Positions 40,647-53,900 of a stretch of 64,000 nucleotides of DNA are shown in pieces. Position 1 is the stretch's first letter. Each line of letters starts with the position of its first letter. A program made the position numbers and the translations under genes. A model generated the notes under the pieces. It saw only the letters and a list, made by a program, of their open reading frames with translations. It did not search any database and was not told where the DNA came from. This stretch comes from Ascidia mentula (lineage: Eukaryota > Chordata > Ascidiacea > Phlebobranchia > Ascidiidae): assembly GCA_947561715.1 (NCBI GenBank), contig OX387198.1, forward strand, positions 11,408,001-11,472,000, read 5' to 3'.

Positions 40647-43600
40647 TTATTTGATGCCTCTTCGCTTCATCATCTGACTCGATTTTGTGTTGTTCCTGGC
40701 AGCGTCGCGGTCTTGTCTACGTTTTTCCCTGTGAACAGGAACAGGTTTACAAGTTGCGCTTAAATTTGCATCTAGTGTGGTAACTGGTAAGGTCGATTGA
40801 CGAAGGTTATGGGTCAATATCCTGGTTGACAGTGTGTTTTTGGTCGCATTTTGGCATCCAGTTCACAACAGGAACAAACACAACAGATTCTCAAACTGTG
40901 CGCCGTGACGCCCTGATGCGCCGTTATTAGTTTCCCAGGGCGTCGCGTAAAGAATTAAACAAAGAAATTAGGAGTTTTTTAGAAACAGTGGAGGCAAATG
41001 ACAAGTTAGGTCAGCTTTAGGTCACCGAAATTTGTAAACATTGGAACAAATCGTCCTGATAGATTTGTGATTGGTGTTGCAAAAATGCGGAGAACATTTC
41101 CCAAGTTTTAAGAACCACTGGTATAGCGTCAGTTTTGTATAGCTGTGAATGCAGACCAACGAAATAATCGTAACGGGTCGACGACAGTAACATGCTCTCA
41201 TGCAGCAACAGGGGGGACGGCAACACCAAGGACAAATGCTGGGGAAAAATACATACCTCGGATGTAAGGGTTGGGGTTTTGGGTAAAATTACCTGCTAGA
41301 CGTCTTTGGATTTCGGGCGTTTTTAAACCGTTGCTGGAGCGACACTTTGGTCGGGTCCTCAAACTTTTTGAGCGGACCCTTGTGTGGAACCCAAGATAAT
41401 GGTTTCTTGAGGCTCTCCTGGATGGCCACAAAGAAGTTTTCGTAAAGTTGCCGAAGTTATGTAATCAAACAATACACATTCCAAAATATAAATCCTAAAC
41501 AACTCTTTACTGCAACCCAAACTAGGGTTTTGATGTCTAAAAGCCTAAATTAGTCCAACATGGCAGGCATTGTTAGAATATCAGGAATATATACGTAAAG
41601 ATAATGCTTGCGGCGAACGACCAAGCGCTCAGGACAGCAGGCATCGCCTACAGAATCATGTTTTCAATTGAAAACTGTATTATCGCTACTGTGGTTCTAA
41701 ATGTGAAGCGAAAACGTTACCTGGAGATCGAAGGAAGAAATCTTGCTGGTGGAAGTCGGCGTGTTGCTGATGATTGGTTTAAACGGGGTTAACGAGACCC
41801 TGGACGAACGCTTGCTGCGATCTACTGGGGTCTGGAACTTCGGTTTGGGAAGTTTAGACGGCGACTTTGCGACTGTGGAACAAATCAATTACGTAACATA
41901 TACGTCCGTTATTTAGTGACGTAATTTCTCTTACATGATACGGTAACTTTCTTGGGGGTGGCGAGCTTGGAACGAGTCGAACCAAAGTTAGTGTTGATGC
42001 GTGAAGTTGAAGTTACAGATGGTTTGAAACCGGCAACCGACGACTTTCTGTGGAACGTTATTGTAAATATTAAGGCAGGGATATCAAACGTATTCAGTGA
42101 GTTGGTCCTTTTTACAAACCCACCTTTTATACAGGCCTTATACAACTTCACAAATCAAAGACATAATCGATCGATAACTCTTGGTTTTTAAACGAACGAA
42201 TTGCATTGTAAGAGACATAATGCCACATCATATAAAGCGTAAATTGTCGAACTAGTATTAATATTAACAAAACTAACTTACGACGTGGCTCACAAACTGA
42301 GACATGATGGGCCGCATTCAGACACTTCTATTTTAGGGTATCACCTGTGACCTGTTTTTTGGCGTCATTTGTCGGCCATTGATCAAATTTTTCAGGAAAT
42401 GTATTGTATGTCCACGGAGAGATTATGGCGATCGTGAAATGCGTCCTATTGGGGTTGCGCGAGTATGCTTTGTCTAATCCTCACACGTGGTTATGGTGGA
42501 TAGTGGTTCATTGTTTTCGAGTACATAGATAACCGAAGATACCGAATGTGAAGCGAATTATCGCCTTTTATTTGTTGAGCACACAGACAGATACAGTCGC
42601 ATCGTTTCGGAACAATAGGGGTTTGTTCTTGCGTTTTTCAAGGCTTTGGTCAGTCTGATAATGACTGGCGTAATGTGAAGAAAATAGCAGCAAAGCGTTT
42701 TATCGAATGGACAAATCCTGCCGAAATAGCAAACATAATATTTGCCGTTCAAAAAATGCAAGGACAGAGAGAATAAATTTAGCTTATTGGCCCACTTGAA
42801 AACCCCGCAACCCTTTACAATACTCCACCACAAACACACAGTAACGCTCAAATATTATGAGGCAGCATATACGCGTTTGGCGCTAAACCTTGTATGATTA
42901 ACAAGTATGAGCGTCCTTATATCGGTCAAAGATATTTGTGTTAAACCATAACATCCAGCTGCAGTGATGCATCACGATTTCATAATTGCCCAGTATGCAT
43001 ATTTATCAGTTAGTATAACAATATCAGTAAATTGAAATCTAACCTATTGCCTTTCTGGGCTGACTTTTTGTTGTTAGCTGGGGTGAGAATGCTGGTACGA
43101 GTATTTTTTGCACTGGGGGTCTGCAAAAGTTTGTGTTAGTGTTACAAAAAGATAACTGAATAACAAAAACTACCCAACTACCTTTGGTTTTGCAAGGCGA
43201 CTTAAAACATCCCGCTTTCTGCCAGATCCAAGGAGCATTTCTGCTCTCTCCTCTTTCCTCTTCTGATAATCATCAATTGACTCAAGTTTTCCAAAGCCCC
43301 TAAATATGTTATGTATTAGCAAGGTATTGTCACCCATACTTATTGCTAAGCAGGGCTTTAAAAAAATACAAACAGGCTTATTTCAAAGAACAAGCTTATT
43401 TTGTGTTTTTCGACTTGCATGCTTTAGCTTAGTTTTCTCATGTAAAGTGCCAATTTTTCCATTAAATGTGGATTATTAGTAATATGATAAAGTAATATAC
43501 GTTTTTGGAAGGACCAGCATAGCCAAAAATCAAAACAAATATCACTGTTTGCCCCCGAAAAAAAGGGAATTAAATACCTTGTGCATAATTTTTAGGCCCA

Positions 43601-45752
43601 GGTTCGTGGTAACCCTGCCGCCCTGCATATACGTATAAAATAACATGTAATTTATTGCTTACTTCTTGTGAGCTTTTGTGAAAATGCCTGTTGGTTTTCC
43701 GGTTGTTACACCTTTGGCTGTGAACAAAGGCGTGGATTTGTTGGAGTTTTGTCGAAGTTGAGATGGGCGGCCCACTGTGAACATAATTATGAATAAAAAG
43801 GTTTAGATTTTGCATAATATGTAAAGGTTTAAGCAACTAAAATGTCAATACGTTAATTAAAACATCAGAAATAAGGATAATTTAATCTGTACATGTCTGC
43901 ACTTACATTTCTTTTCAACAGCAGACAACACAGCATCCTCCATATCTTTCTTCCACTTGTTGGATGCTCTGGTTTTCTTTGCCTGTTGTTTCGAGTAAAT
44001 AAGATTACATTGAAGCCTTCGTTTCAGTATAAATGAAACTGTGATTTAAACATTTTTAAGCATTGAAATTCATCGCAATAAATCTGGAGAATAAAAATGT
44101 AACATCGATGTAAATTATACCTGTATACTGTTTGCTTGCTCATTTGAATGTCTTTTCACAACAGATTTACGTCCTATTGAACTTTCTTTATTTGTTATTT
44201 TTGACTTGGTACGATTTTTGGGAATACTGAAAGTTTTTCCAGCTTCCTTCTAAAAACATTGTTGATAATTGTTTATATGCAGATCACTGAATTAGAAACA
44301 CTGAACTTACTAATGAATCAGATGATTTGGGAGTAGCAGGTTGGTTAATATTTGCAACAACTTTTGCTTTGCCAGGTGTTGTAGATGCTTTTAAGTAAAC
44401 AAAACATTTTAACAGAATGCAAAAAAAACAGCAATTGAGTAAAAAAAAGTTTGGACCCCTTAGTACCTGTTCGATTTCTTGATGAGCTTCTGGATGATCT
44501 CCGAATTTCTCCTTGCGTAACCTGCATGGTAGCTGGAGGAGCTGCACTTTCTACAGACAACTCCTATAAAAGAAGGAATAGCATTAAAACCCCAATTATA
44601 TACATAAACCATCCAACTACTTTTGCAGGCTTAATAAGTTTAACACTCTCCTAGGTCAGGTAGTTAAGTGCCACCTTTAAAATACTTAAGGCTTTCCATA
44701 GTACTACTATTATTTTGCAAAGGACAAGTATTATTAGCAAACCTATATTGTGACATACAGGGCTTCCAGGAAAATGCAAATCATGAATTGTCCCATATTT
44801 TTTATCATACAGAATTTCTTTATTGTGTTTTTTTTTTCATTGTGCTTGATGTGTACAAAATCCAACTAGCCAACAAAATAATTTTACCATTAAATCATTT
44901 AAATCCAATTCATTCCAGTCTGGAGTAATTTCACTCATTATTGAACTATTGTAGTTACTTGTATCTGTCATCGGAATGTCAGACTTGGAACATGAAACTT
45001 CACCCTAAAATAATAAAATTTGAGAAAAATTACATCATCAGATTGGTCTACATTAAATTTATGACTAACAAAAACATAAAAAAAGTTAGTTGTGTATATA
45101 GACTAACCAACCTTTGAAACGTCACTTTCAACTGAAGTAATGCTTATTTCCGATGATACATTCTTTTTACCTCTACCTCGTTTTTTGGACTTAGCTGGTA
45201 ATGTCTGTAGCAAAGATTATTTAAAAAACACACTAATAAACTTAAACAACACTTTTTTTACAGTGTGTTACTTAATTAGATACAATGAAGTGGTTCTCTA
45301 CAAATTATTAAATTTCTTGCAAAATCAATAGTGCCAAAAATAGTTGTGTTTGTGGGGCACAAAAAACAAGTGAATGTTGGCTTTGACAATAAATAATGTA
45401 GGTCTATATTAACTATTGCTTTAAAATACGCATCTATAAAATTTAATGCTAAATGGAAAATATTTTCTTTGATGCAATACAATATTAAGCCAAAGGTTTA
45501 GACCTACCCAAATTCTACCACACAACATTACAGTGTTTTACTTACATTTTCCTTATTAGCAGCTGGGCTCTGAGACGTTGCTGACAAGATCTCACTCAAT
45601 GCTTTAATGAGTTTTTCATTCTAAAAATAAAGTATGCCATTGATGATTTTGTCTTCTTAAATTTAATAAAAACCCACCTTTTGATTTGCCTTTATACCAT
45701 GCTTCTTTGCAAGTTTCTGCAGCTCAGGCCTTTTCAATGAAGCTACATCCAT
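40647..45752 (-). CDS. NUSAP1: Nucleolar and spindle associated protein 1 (NUSAP1)
   Basis: NUSAP1 binds and bundles microtubules near chromosomes in mitosis and is nucleolar in interphase. Fifteen coding exons join in phase: 45752-45678, 45620-45546, 45204-45112, 45004-44888, 44563-44467, 44387-44311, 44249-44121, 43982-43907, 43774-43663, 43299-43182, 43120-43044, 42047-41935, 41872-41721, 41417-41293 and 40728-40647. They give 505 residues (human about 441). An N-terminal SAP-like helix pair (LKRPELQKLAKKHGIK) comes first. A KEN box at residues 48-50 is the expected anaphase-promoting-complex degron. Basic Ser-rich repeats follow, then GFGKLESIDDYQKRKEERAE and SLTPFKP. SWVPHKGPLKKF matches the conserved PHKG motif. 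The basic tail (EKRRQDRDAARN to MKRRGIK) matches the human end. The gene is head-to-head with the RNF4-like gene. Confidence 0.93.
40907..40944. repeat. 9-bp perfect inverted repeat (GACGCCCTG / CAGGGCGTC)
   Basis: The arms 40907-40915 and 40936-40944 flank a 20-base loop inside the last NUSAP1 intron. It can form a hairpin and may be the tip of a mobile-element remnant, since TTCTCAAACTG lies just before it. Confidence 0.4.
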
Positions 45753-46329
45753 TGTTTATTACGTTTAATAACAAACCTATACTATAGAGAAGCTATACAA
45801 CATGTGAATTACACAACAAATGTAGCCTAATGTATATGCAATACGGTAAAATGACAAATAGACGTATTTATGCGAAGATTCTGTGTGCGTTTATTTTAAC
45901 ATAAAAACGACAAGTATACAACTTCAGTTTACTGTGCAAAACCTAATACTAACATCAGAGACAAAACATTCAAACTTTTTTGTATTTCCCTGGAGATCAA
46001 AACAAAACCAGCGCCAAATACTCAGGCAAATTTCGGCGCTTGTCATTGGTCAAGCTTGCGATTTGTTCACAATGATTCAAGAAGCTTGGTGCCGCATAGA
46101 AATCAACTTGATCCAAATCGAAAAATATGTGTGAAAGAGGCAGGGAAAAAGTAGGGGCATTTGTGTCGTTGACTTTTTGGAAGCCTTTTTTCTGCCAAAA
46201 ATTAGGTGACAATAAAATTAAACTTTGGTTCAGTTACAGGGTAAAGGAAACATTTTACATAAAGTAACTGTGGAAATTCAAACAGCTCTAATAAAATTTC
46301 TAATAATTTAATAGTCCAAAACATTTTAG
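45753..46329. promoter_or_regulatory. Head-to-head spacer of NUSAP1 and the RNF4-like gene
   Basis: The 577 bp between the two start codons must hold both promoters. No strong motif stands out by eye. Open frames in it are short and unconvincing. Confidence 0.5.
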
Positions 46330-46845
46330 ATGAATTTAGAACAGGAGGGAACTTCAAACTCAAGAAGACAAGCTGAACATCCACCACAAGATTCAAACAT
46401 AATTTTAATTTCCCCAACAGAACCAAGCACACCAAGAAGATATACATGGTCAAGATCTAATCAATTGGAAGTAATTGACCTGACAAGTACTAGTGATGTA
46501 GTGGATCTGACCGCCTCTGAGAGCAACAACAATCTATGCCCATGTTCCAACCCATCTTGTGATGTAAATAAAGGCACTGGTACTGTTTGCTCTAGTTCAC
46601 TGTTACGTACCGGCCTGGTAGACAGTTCATCAACTTCAATTGCAAAAATGACATGCCCAATTTGTCTTGAGACCCTAGTAAGCACTTTGCAAAAGGGTGA
46701 TAAAATCAGTTCAACCATTTGCGGACATATTTTTTGTGAAAGCTGTATCAAAACTGCAGTAAGGATTACCCGACGGTGTCCCACATGTCGCAGGCTAATT
46801 GCGGAAAGACATGTTCACCCACTTTATTTATACTTTGCAACATAA
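46330..46845 (+). CDS. RNF4: RNF4-like SUMO-targeted RING ubiquitin ligase
   Basis: RNF4-type E3 ligases recognise poly-SUMO chains through tandem SUMO-interacting motifs (SIMs) and ubiquitinate the SUMOylated target in the nucleus. This is a single 171-residue exon. SIM-like hydrophobic cores occur at residues 23-28 (NIILIS), 48-53 (VIDLTS) and 57-62 (VVDLTA); the last two match the RNF4 pattern well. The C-terminal C3HC4 RING has C109, C112, C131, H133, C136, C139, C150 and C153, with CGHIFCESC and CPTC. It ends HPLYLYFAT, like the HPIYI end of human RNF4, where terminal residues help RING dimerisation. The start is the first ATG and leaves family-typical length (human 190). No intron is needed. 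Confidence 0.93.
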   Translation: MNLEQEGTSNSRRQAEHPPQDSNIILISPTEPSTPRRYTWSRSNQLEVIDLTSTSDVVDLTASESNNNLCPCSNPSCDVNKGTGTVCSSSLLRTGLVDSSSTSIAKMTCPICLETLVSTLQKGDKISSTICGHIFCESCIKTAVRITRRCPTCRRLIAERHVHPLYLYFAT

Positions 46846-47143
46846 TGCCTTCTCCAAATACGATTACACTGTTATGCTCTGTTCTTGCTGCTATATTATC
46901 CAATATATTTTTTTGTGCTTAAATCATGTCATATTGCCCCCTTTCAAGTGTTCAGTTGTGATTCACTTTCATTCATTTATTTGAAATTCAAATCTATGCA
47001 CACAAATGTCCTTTATTTTCTTTGTTGCTGCCAGTCATGCTGTTGAGTTGAGAAAACCTAAAACTATGTATTTATTATTTTGTGCTTAAAATTTATTCTG
47101 TTACAGACTGTTGATGTTAAACATTTAAACAAAATATTGCAAC

Positions 47144-49358
47144 ATGGGGAACTATGTGTGGAAAGCCAAAGGAAGGTCTCCAAGCGTTTACCTGGCATCA
47201 GATTCAGAAAACTTTCCAAGTGATGAAGAAGAGTATGAAAGCTGCTTTGAAAGTGAAAGTGTGTTTTCAAATAAGCACTCTGATAATATTGTTGATGGGC
47301 AAGCAGAAAGCAATACAGCACAATTTACCCATGCTTCTTCAAGTTATGCCAGCCAATTGTTCAAATTAAAGGAGTTTGCTTTAACCGAAGAGCAACTCAG
47401 TGAAAAAGTAACTATTGATGAGTTTTTGACTTCTGAATTTGATGAATATACTCAGTCTGAGGATATGAGTGATGGGGAAAACCTTTTTCCTCCTGTGCAA
47501 TCAAACCTTTCCACTTCAGACTTGGCCACATCCTGCCACACAAACATGGAAAACAGGCAACCATCACTTTGTATTGATCAAGGGGCAGGTGGGGATCAAG
47601 CTAACGCAAAACTTATGTCTGTAAATGAATTCATTAAATCAGAAAATGAAATAGAGAAGGCAGCACAGCAGAGTGCATCCCTGACATGGGAGATTAATTT
47701 CGAAGCACAGGAATCTGCAAACAAGGAGCCATGTCAGGCCTTAAAACAGAAACTTCAAACAAAAAAGCCATTAAGAAAAAGGCGAAAAGAATTTCAAAGG
47801 TTTGTGTCCTTTTTGAAAAGAAACAATGGAAAAAAACAGTTATGGTTTGGCTTAAACAAAGGAATTCCGCAGATTAACACTATTTTTTACAACTATGACC
47901 TTGCAAATAAACTTTGTTTTATTGCATTAATTGTAATAATGACATACCAGGAACTGTTTTTCAATGGTTTTGCATTTTTCAGGACAAAAGCAAACATCAA
48001 TATGAATGACATTTCCTCACGCAAAGTCCTTGATGTTAAACGACTGTATTGTATGTGTCGCCCTCAATACAAAAAATCTTGTGGAATTTCATCTGTGGTC
48101 TCTGTTTGGAATTATCTGTTCAGTTCCCTTGGCACTGGATCTCTTGAGCCAATAACACAAGTATATTAAGTTTTTTTATTACTTCTGTTTCAGAAGGGTA
48201 TTTCATTTTACTTGCACAAACCTTGCATATTTTTACACCAAAAATGCATTTCTCAATTTGGATTTGTGTGCAGGAAAATGCATTGGAAATACTTGGATTT
48301 AAACAACCATTTGATGAAATTCGGTTTGGTCCATTTACTGGTAATGCCACCCTTATGAGATGGTTTCGTAAACTCAATGAGTTTTTTGCTGTTCGTGGAA
48401 AAGCATTCTACCTCTACAAGCCAAAAGGTACATTGCCAAATACAAACTTAATTTATTTGTATGCTTATGAATGCTATTTTCTAACCTAATTAACTCTACA
48501 CAGGAAGAATACAAACGAAGTTAATGACAGATGTTTCAGCACTTGAACACCTCAAGCAAGGACTTTGCAGCAAAGAAACAGCATTTATCTACCACTGTTA
48601 CAACCACTACTTCTGTCCTATTGGATTTGAGTCCACCCCACAGGTTTCACAGTAGCTACCAATGTCGTAGATATTGGTTTCTAAATCCTTATTATAGCCT
48701 TTAATTTTTGCATATATTACTTGTTATTAAGAACCCTGAAGAGGCATATGACAGCAAGGAAATTATAGATGATGAAAGTGTTGCACCAACACAAGGTCAG
48801 TCTGATGAGCTCCCTACAACTCCTGCTTTGAATGAATGGATATTTATTGGAGAGCCAAGCAAGCGACACCCTCCTATTCACTGCAAAAGGTTATTCAAGT
48901 TTATTTTAATATACTTTTAAAAATATCATGGTGGCTACAGTGAATACTGAACAAAATAGCTGCAGTCAGTGCTATTGTTTTACCCTTTCTGTTCTCATTA
49001 GTGTAGCTTGGTAATTGACCCTGGTCTTGCCAATTACCCAGCCCCAAAAAATGGGAGACAAAAGGTTAAGACAATGGTACTGTTTGCATTTTACTTTATT
49101 GCTTTATGCAGTGTACAGTAATTGTGAAAAATCAAAAAGTGTCATATATAGTTATGCAGCTTTATCTGATGTTATATTAGATGGGATGAGATTCTTCAAG
49201 ACCTTCATATGGAAGGCCCACAATTCTATGATATTAGGAGACCAGAAAAGGGTGTGCAAGTTCGAAAAACCAAGAAAAAGGGTGGAAACCTTCATTGCCT
49301 TATCACATTTAAGAAAATTGACACCAGAGAGCAGACAAAAATTCAGAAAAAGTCCTAA
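47144..49358 (+). CDS. BIVM: BIVM-like protein (basic immunoglobulin-like variable motif-containing)
   Basis: BIVM is a widely expressed, poorly characterised animal protein; in some vertebrates it neighbours ERCC5. Coding exons are 47144-47799, 47983-48160, 48274-48427, 48504-48643, 48732-48889 and 49181-49358, giving 487 residues (human 503). The first 220 residues are acidic, Ser-rich and poorly conserved, ending in a basic stretch ([13 protein letters not shown]). The conserved core follows: [62 protein letters not shown], then [12 protein letters not shown] and [12 protein letters not shown]. The CGISS cysteine with later histidines recalls a papain-like fold, but catalysis is not shown. 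Intron 1 (47800-47982) is 183 nt and stop-free in frame. The stretch 49007-49064 looked exonic, but skipping it gives the conserved CKRW junction. Confidence 0.92.
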
Positions 49359-50193
49359 GAATTAGGTGTGATTGATTTGCTTGAAACACATTATTCAAAA
49401 TATAGTATTTTGTTTCTCACCGTGATCCTGTACTATATCTTTAAATGCTGTGAGCAAACCTATACTGTGATAATAGAATAGCTATAAGTCTAGTGTTTTG
49501 TTGTCCAATACTTTTCATTTGGGCTACTTTTTATGAATTGGTGGTGGCATATTTACACTGTTTCTTTTTTTCAGTATTTTTTATATTTTTGTAGAGTTTA
49601 GCTGCCTTGCTTTTACACAGCATTATAGAACGGTCTATGTAGTTCATGGGTACTTGTTTTTGGCATGGTGTGAATCTTATGTTACATTTGTACATTTGCT
49701 ACCTTACACATATTTCCTATAAATGAATGTAGTAAACGTGAATTTTAACACTTTTAAATAGTTGGTATTTTTAAAATGAAAGTTTTTATTATCAGAATTT
49801 CCTGTTATCTTTATGGCCAACAAAGACTTAGCAACAAATATCTGGGAAAAGGGAAAAACAAGTTTTGAATTGGTTATTTTTAGTTACAATGCAGCATGGT
49901 ATGAAAAACATGGGCATTGTGAACAGGTTGTCATATACAAATCTCTGGACGTAAAAAAAACGTGATATTGCCAAATGCATGTGACATGAAACTTGTATGC
50001 CTTGGTTTCCGCCATACAAACAATAGAGTTATGATTAAGTATCACAAAATGTGTGTAATACAGGACTACACTTCATTGCAAAACTTTAGAATACAAAAAA
50101 GTATATGAAGTGTCAAATATCCCCTCCTGGTCATATTAGAAACTGTGTCGTTTGTTTCTGATATTGCACTACAAGGATTTGTAATCGAACTTG
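49359..50193. other. Convergent 3' spacer of BIVM and MEA1
   Basis: This AT-rich stretch holds both 3' untranslated regions. A minus-strand AATAAA lies at 49785-49790, about 400 bp past the MEA1 stop. No coding frame was recognised. Confidence 0.5.
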
Positions 50194-50901
50194 TCATGTT
50201 TTCAAAGAACTGGATTCTGAAGCTTCTGAGCATTCCTTGGTCATGTCTGAATCTTTCAAAACAGCTTGTTTCACAAAGCTGGCCCAAGCACTGTCAGAAA
50301 TGTCTCTGGCCCAAGATGGTATACTCGATTCATCCAATTTAATGCTTTTCATTGCTGTTTTTACCAAATCTTTAAAAAAGAAAGAACAGTTAGTATTATT
50401 TTTTTAAATTGAAACATCGTCCACGAAACAGAAAACTATAAGGCATGCAAATTAAGTTTTTGTTAATATTTAGCCACTAATGGGACAAAAGCCCAAACTT
50501 ACCAATCTTAACTGAAATATTTGGTGCTAAATAGATTTTCTATACTTCCATATCCATACCTGTATTGACATCAATTTCTCGCTTCGGAAGTTCTTCCACA
50601 AGGTCTGTAGTTTCCTCATCTGAACTTATATTAATGTCATCCACAACTCCTTCAACCATCGGCAAAGGCTCATATCTTGTGTGGAAGAAAAAACAACAAT
50701 AATATCACAAGGAATTCGTGGATTTCCTTTCGCAAGTTATCTGACTCACCCTTGATTTTCCGGCTCATTTTCGTCTTCGCTGCTTGATTCCCCGTCCACT
50801 TGAAATTGCTGGACATTGGGCAGGTTTTCATCTTCACTTTCGTTTGATTTTGGGTCTGGTTCCGGAATATTTGCACTCCGCCCGGGCATGACGACGCTCA
50901 T
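50194..50901 (-). CDS. MEA1: Male-enhanced antigen 1 (MEA1) homologue
   Basis: MEA1 is a small acidic protein named for its high expression in vertebrate testis; its molecular role is not settled. Coding exons are 50901-50750, 50675-50560 and 50369-50194, joining in phase to 147 residues (human about 174-185). The first half is acidic and Ser-rich (NESEDENLP, ESSSEDENEPE). A short YEPLP motif matches the YxPL motif of human MEA1. The conserved C-terminus reads DLVKTAMKSIKL, then IPSWARDISDSAW, equivalent to human VPAWAREISDAQW. A second ATG lies four codons after the first; the first was used because nothing favours the second. The gene converges on BIVM. Confidence 0.85.
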
Positions 50902-53900
50902 CTGCTTTATCGTGTCAATAAAATTTTGTTTTTCACATGCAACAACTTATTCACACATCCTTACACTGAATGGCTTTTCATCAACATTTGCTTTTGGCTT
51001 GGATGCTTCGTTGTTTTGATTGCAATTGCCTTATCCGTTACAATAGAGTATTCTATTTTTTTGTAATTTATTGTACGCATGGTTTGGGATAAAGTAACTT
51101 TATATATTGTTTCGGTATAATTTTCATAGATTTAACCGTAATGTTCAGAACCAAAATATTTTGGGTTCACCCCAATGAACGGTACTTCTATTTGCATGCA
51201 AAAATATTTCCATATTTCTGTCCGTACGGGGGAGCTAAAGTTTCAGTTTACACAGTCTACTCTCTAGGGCTCGGGGGACTATCCACATAGATCAAGGCGC
51301 TCGACATATATAACATGAAACAAAAACTGTTCAGGATTCTTGGTCAGTACAATATGAGTTCAAATCCAGGTGCAATACAAACTAAAAAGCTTTTTGACCC
51401 TCAGCAACGTCGGAAGGCTAATGCACTCCACTCCACCCATATGGCAATTGGAAAACCTGATCGAGATAGATGAAAATTACTTGGTATTGGTGAAACTAAC
51501 ACATCAAGGACATGGTTTTTGCGCGTGTTTCGCATCAAAAGATATATCTATGTGACGTTTATATTCTTTTGGGTTTACCACATGATAACATAGTGTGGGA
51601 GAATGGAGAAAATTTAATCAGTAAAATGACCTTCACTGTCGTCTGTCCTTCGCGTTGCAAGTGAAGAAAAAGGCATCGATTTAAAAGACCATAATGCCCG
51701 CAACGGCATGGAGAATGCAGCGGCAGTAGTGAAAGCAACAGTTGTCGCAGGGATGATTGACTTTGCGAAAGCCCGTCAGTTACACGAGAACGGTTGTTTT
51801 TTGTGTTACGAAAGTAAATTGCAAATCAAAAGTAACTTGTATTGTTTGAGGCAGCATCGACTATTCGAGTTGTGGTAAGCTTGTTAAGGCCTATACCTTG
51901 CGTATGTATGTATATATACAGGCTGTATCTGCCTTAAGTAGTCTGTATCTTTACTGTTGGATGTATGTATGGCAAGTTAATTCTAATGTCCCCGAGAGGA
52001 GACTGTTTAGATTGATGTAATCTTCTGGGAAACACTGGTTTATTGTTAAAATCTGTAGCACTTTGATTATTGGCGGTGGACACGAATGACTAAAGATGAC
52101 CTACAAACAGTATTTACCTGTCGACCTACATGAATGCATTGGCCATGTGATTGTGTCTGCCGGTTTGAAACTGATAGATTATTGATGCAGGTTGTATTTT
52201 ACATCGGTGCAGCCTATGCTGTGCCGTAATTAACAAGGTGGAGCTTTGGAGACGTACCACAATGAGGGTTGGTCAAGTCTAATTGTCTTGCCCGTGCGTA
52301 TTCTTTGAGCATCAATGCATCGTAGGTACCACAAAGTGGAAATCTGTGTGTCTGCTAGTGTAGAATCTAGCACAGTGCCACAATCAACAGCTGCACTGAT
52401 GAGACCTTACAAGTCGAAACAGTGTGTACACCCTGTCTGCATCTCTCAATGATTAGTATGGCTCTTATGCACATAATGCATCGGAGCTTTGTGAAATACG
52501 CCCCTTGTAGCACACTTTTCTCCATTGCGCTCTTCTCTGTGCGGCTGGTTGGTAATTACTCGGTGAACCAGCGTCATGCGTTGCTGCTCATCGTCGGTTA
52601 ATTGCCGAGAGCCGCGTCGCCATTATGTCATAAACTTTTGCTTCTCCTGCAGCCGAGAGATGACGCAGCTTGTCTGCCGCAAACGGAAACATAAGATCGT
52701 GTCTTCGTTTGTTGCGACTGCAGTATAGTTGTAGTAGAGAGTGTCCGCCCGAGTAAGGCTTGCTGGAGACACGGCGGTGTTGCCTTTGTTTTATTGATCG
52801 AACTCAGTCTAATATACCCTCACTGACAAGGAGGGGCTTTCGTCATTTTGCTTCGATAATCGATTCCGTGTTTACGGGCGGCTTGTTCCGGTAAATGTAA
52901 TCTTTGTGTTTTTAATAGTGATTAGGTCTGTAGTCTGCCCAGATAGCAAGCAACCGTCAGTTGCTCAGATTTACTGAAAGAGATTGTTTGACTTTATGGT
53001 AATTTCTCTGAATAGTCGTAGAACCATTGAATTAAATATAAACAGCGTTTGGAGAACCAATTTCTTCGTATTGTGTTGAGCACTTCTACAGTTTTTTTAA
53101 GCAAAAATTTAATATGCATAATAACTACCCGGCTAAGTTCTGTGATATAAAGTACACAGAAGAAAAATGTGTCTTAGTGGCGATTTGATGCAGCCTCTTA
53201 CACAATATAGTAACAACTCGCGTTTATGGCAACAAAATTGCCGCGTTAAGGTCTTAACAGACGTCAAATTAAAAACCTCATCAAGGTCATTAGTCAGCTG
53301 GACTCGCTTCTTCTAAAATCAGCTGCACCGTCCGCGTTCGTTAGACGTTTATGACCACCCCGGGGGTACTAAGTCTTGATGTATACATCATGTCTGCAGG
53401 TCTCCCTTGTTTGGGCAAAATGTTGTTTAAGGGCACTGCGTTGGTCTATTTATACTCTTGATTGTCTTTATTAACGATGTCGTTGTTGATGTTCAACATT
53501 CAATTTTACTTTACTGAGTAAATTGTGGCCACGAACTAATGTATACTTTTGATATCTATCAGAAAACGTGACCTTGGTGCTTAGTAGGAAGAGAAATTAC
53601 CGCTTAAGAGCCTATATTGACCAGAGTATAGATTGGGTGTACAGTTTTATATACCTTCACAAAATCAAACCTTAAATAATCAAACACAGTCGGTATTACC
53701 TTTATTGATTTATCTAAATATTCCCAAATTAAATCTCATGCAGAGAAATTTCTGAAAGGCAAGTTTTTCTCATTTTGATCAACATATGGTTTTAAACAAG
53801 TTCGGGTGTATTTTGCATGTCATGTGGCGCTAAGTGTGTTTATTACATTGATAAGCTTGGCAAGATTGCTGTACTTACTACTGGATTAACATAATAGCGT

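Noticed and set aside
41340-41390. TCCTCAAACTTTTTGAGCGG resembles a hAT transposon end
   Set aside because: It lies inside a conserved NUSAP1 exon and encodes the PHKGPLKKFEDP region, so the similarity is coincidental.
49007-49064. Apparent extra BIVM exon ([14 protein letters not shown])
   Set aside because: Including it breaks the phase into the last exon. Skipping it gives the conserved HCKRWDEI junction.
53350-53399. Short frame MTTPGVLSLDVYIMSA as a first exon of the GPCR
   Set aside because: The phase fits, but the donor (GTCTCC) is poor and there is no other support.
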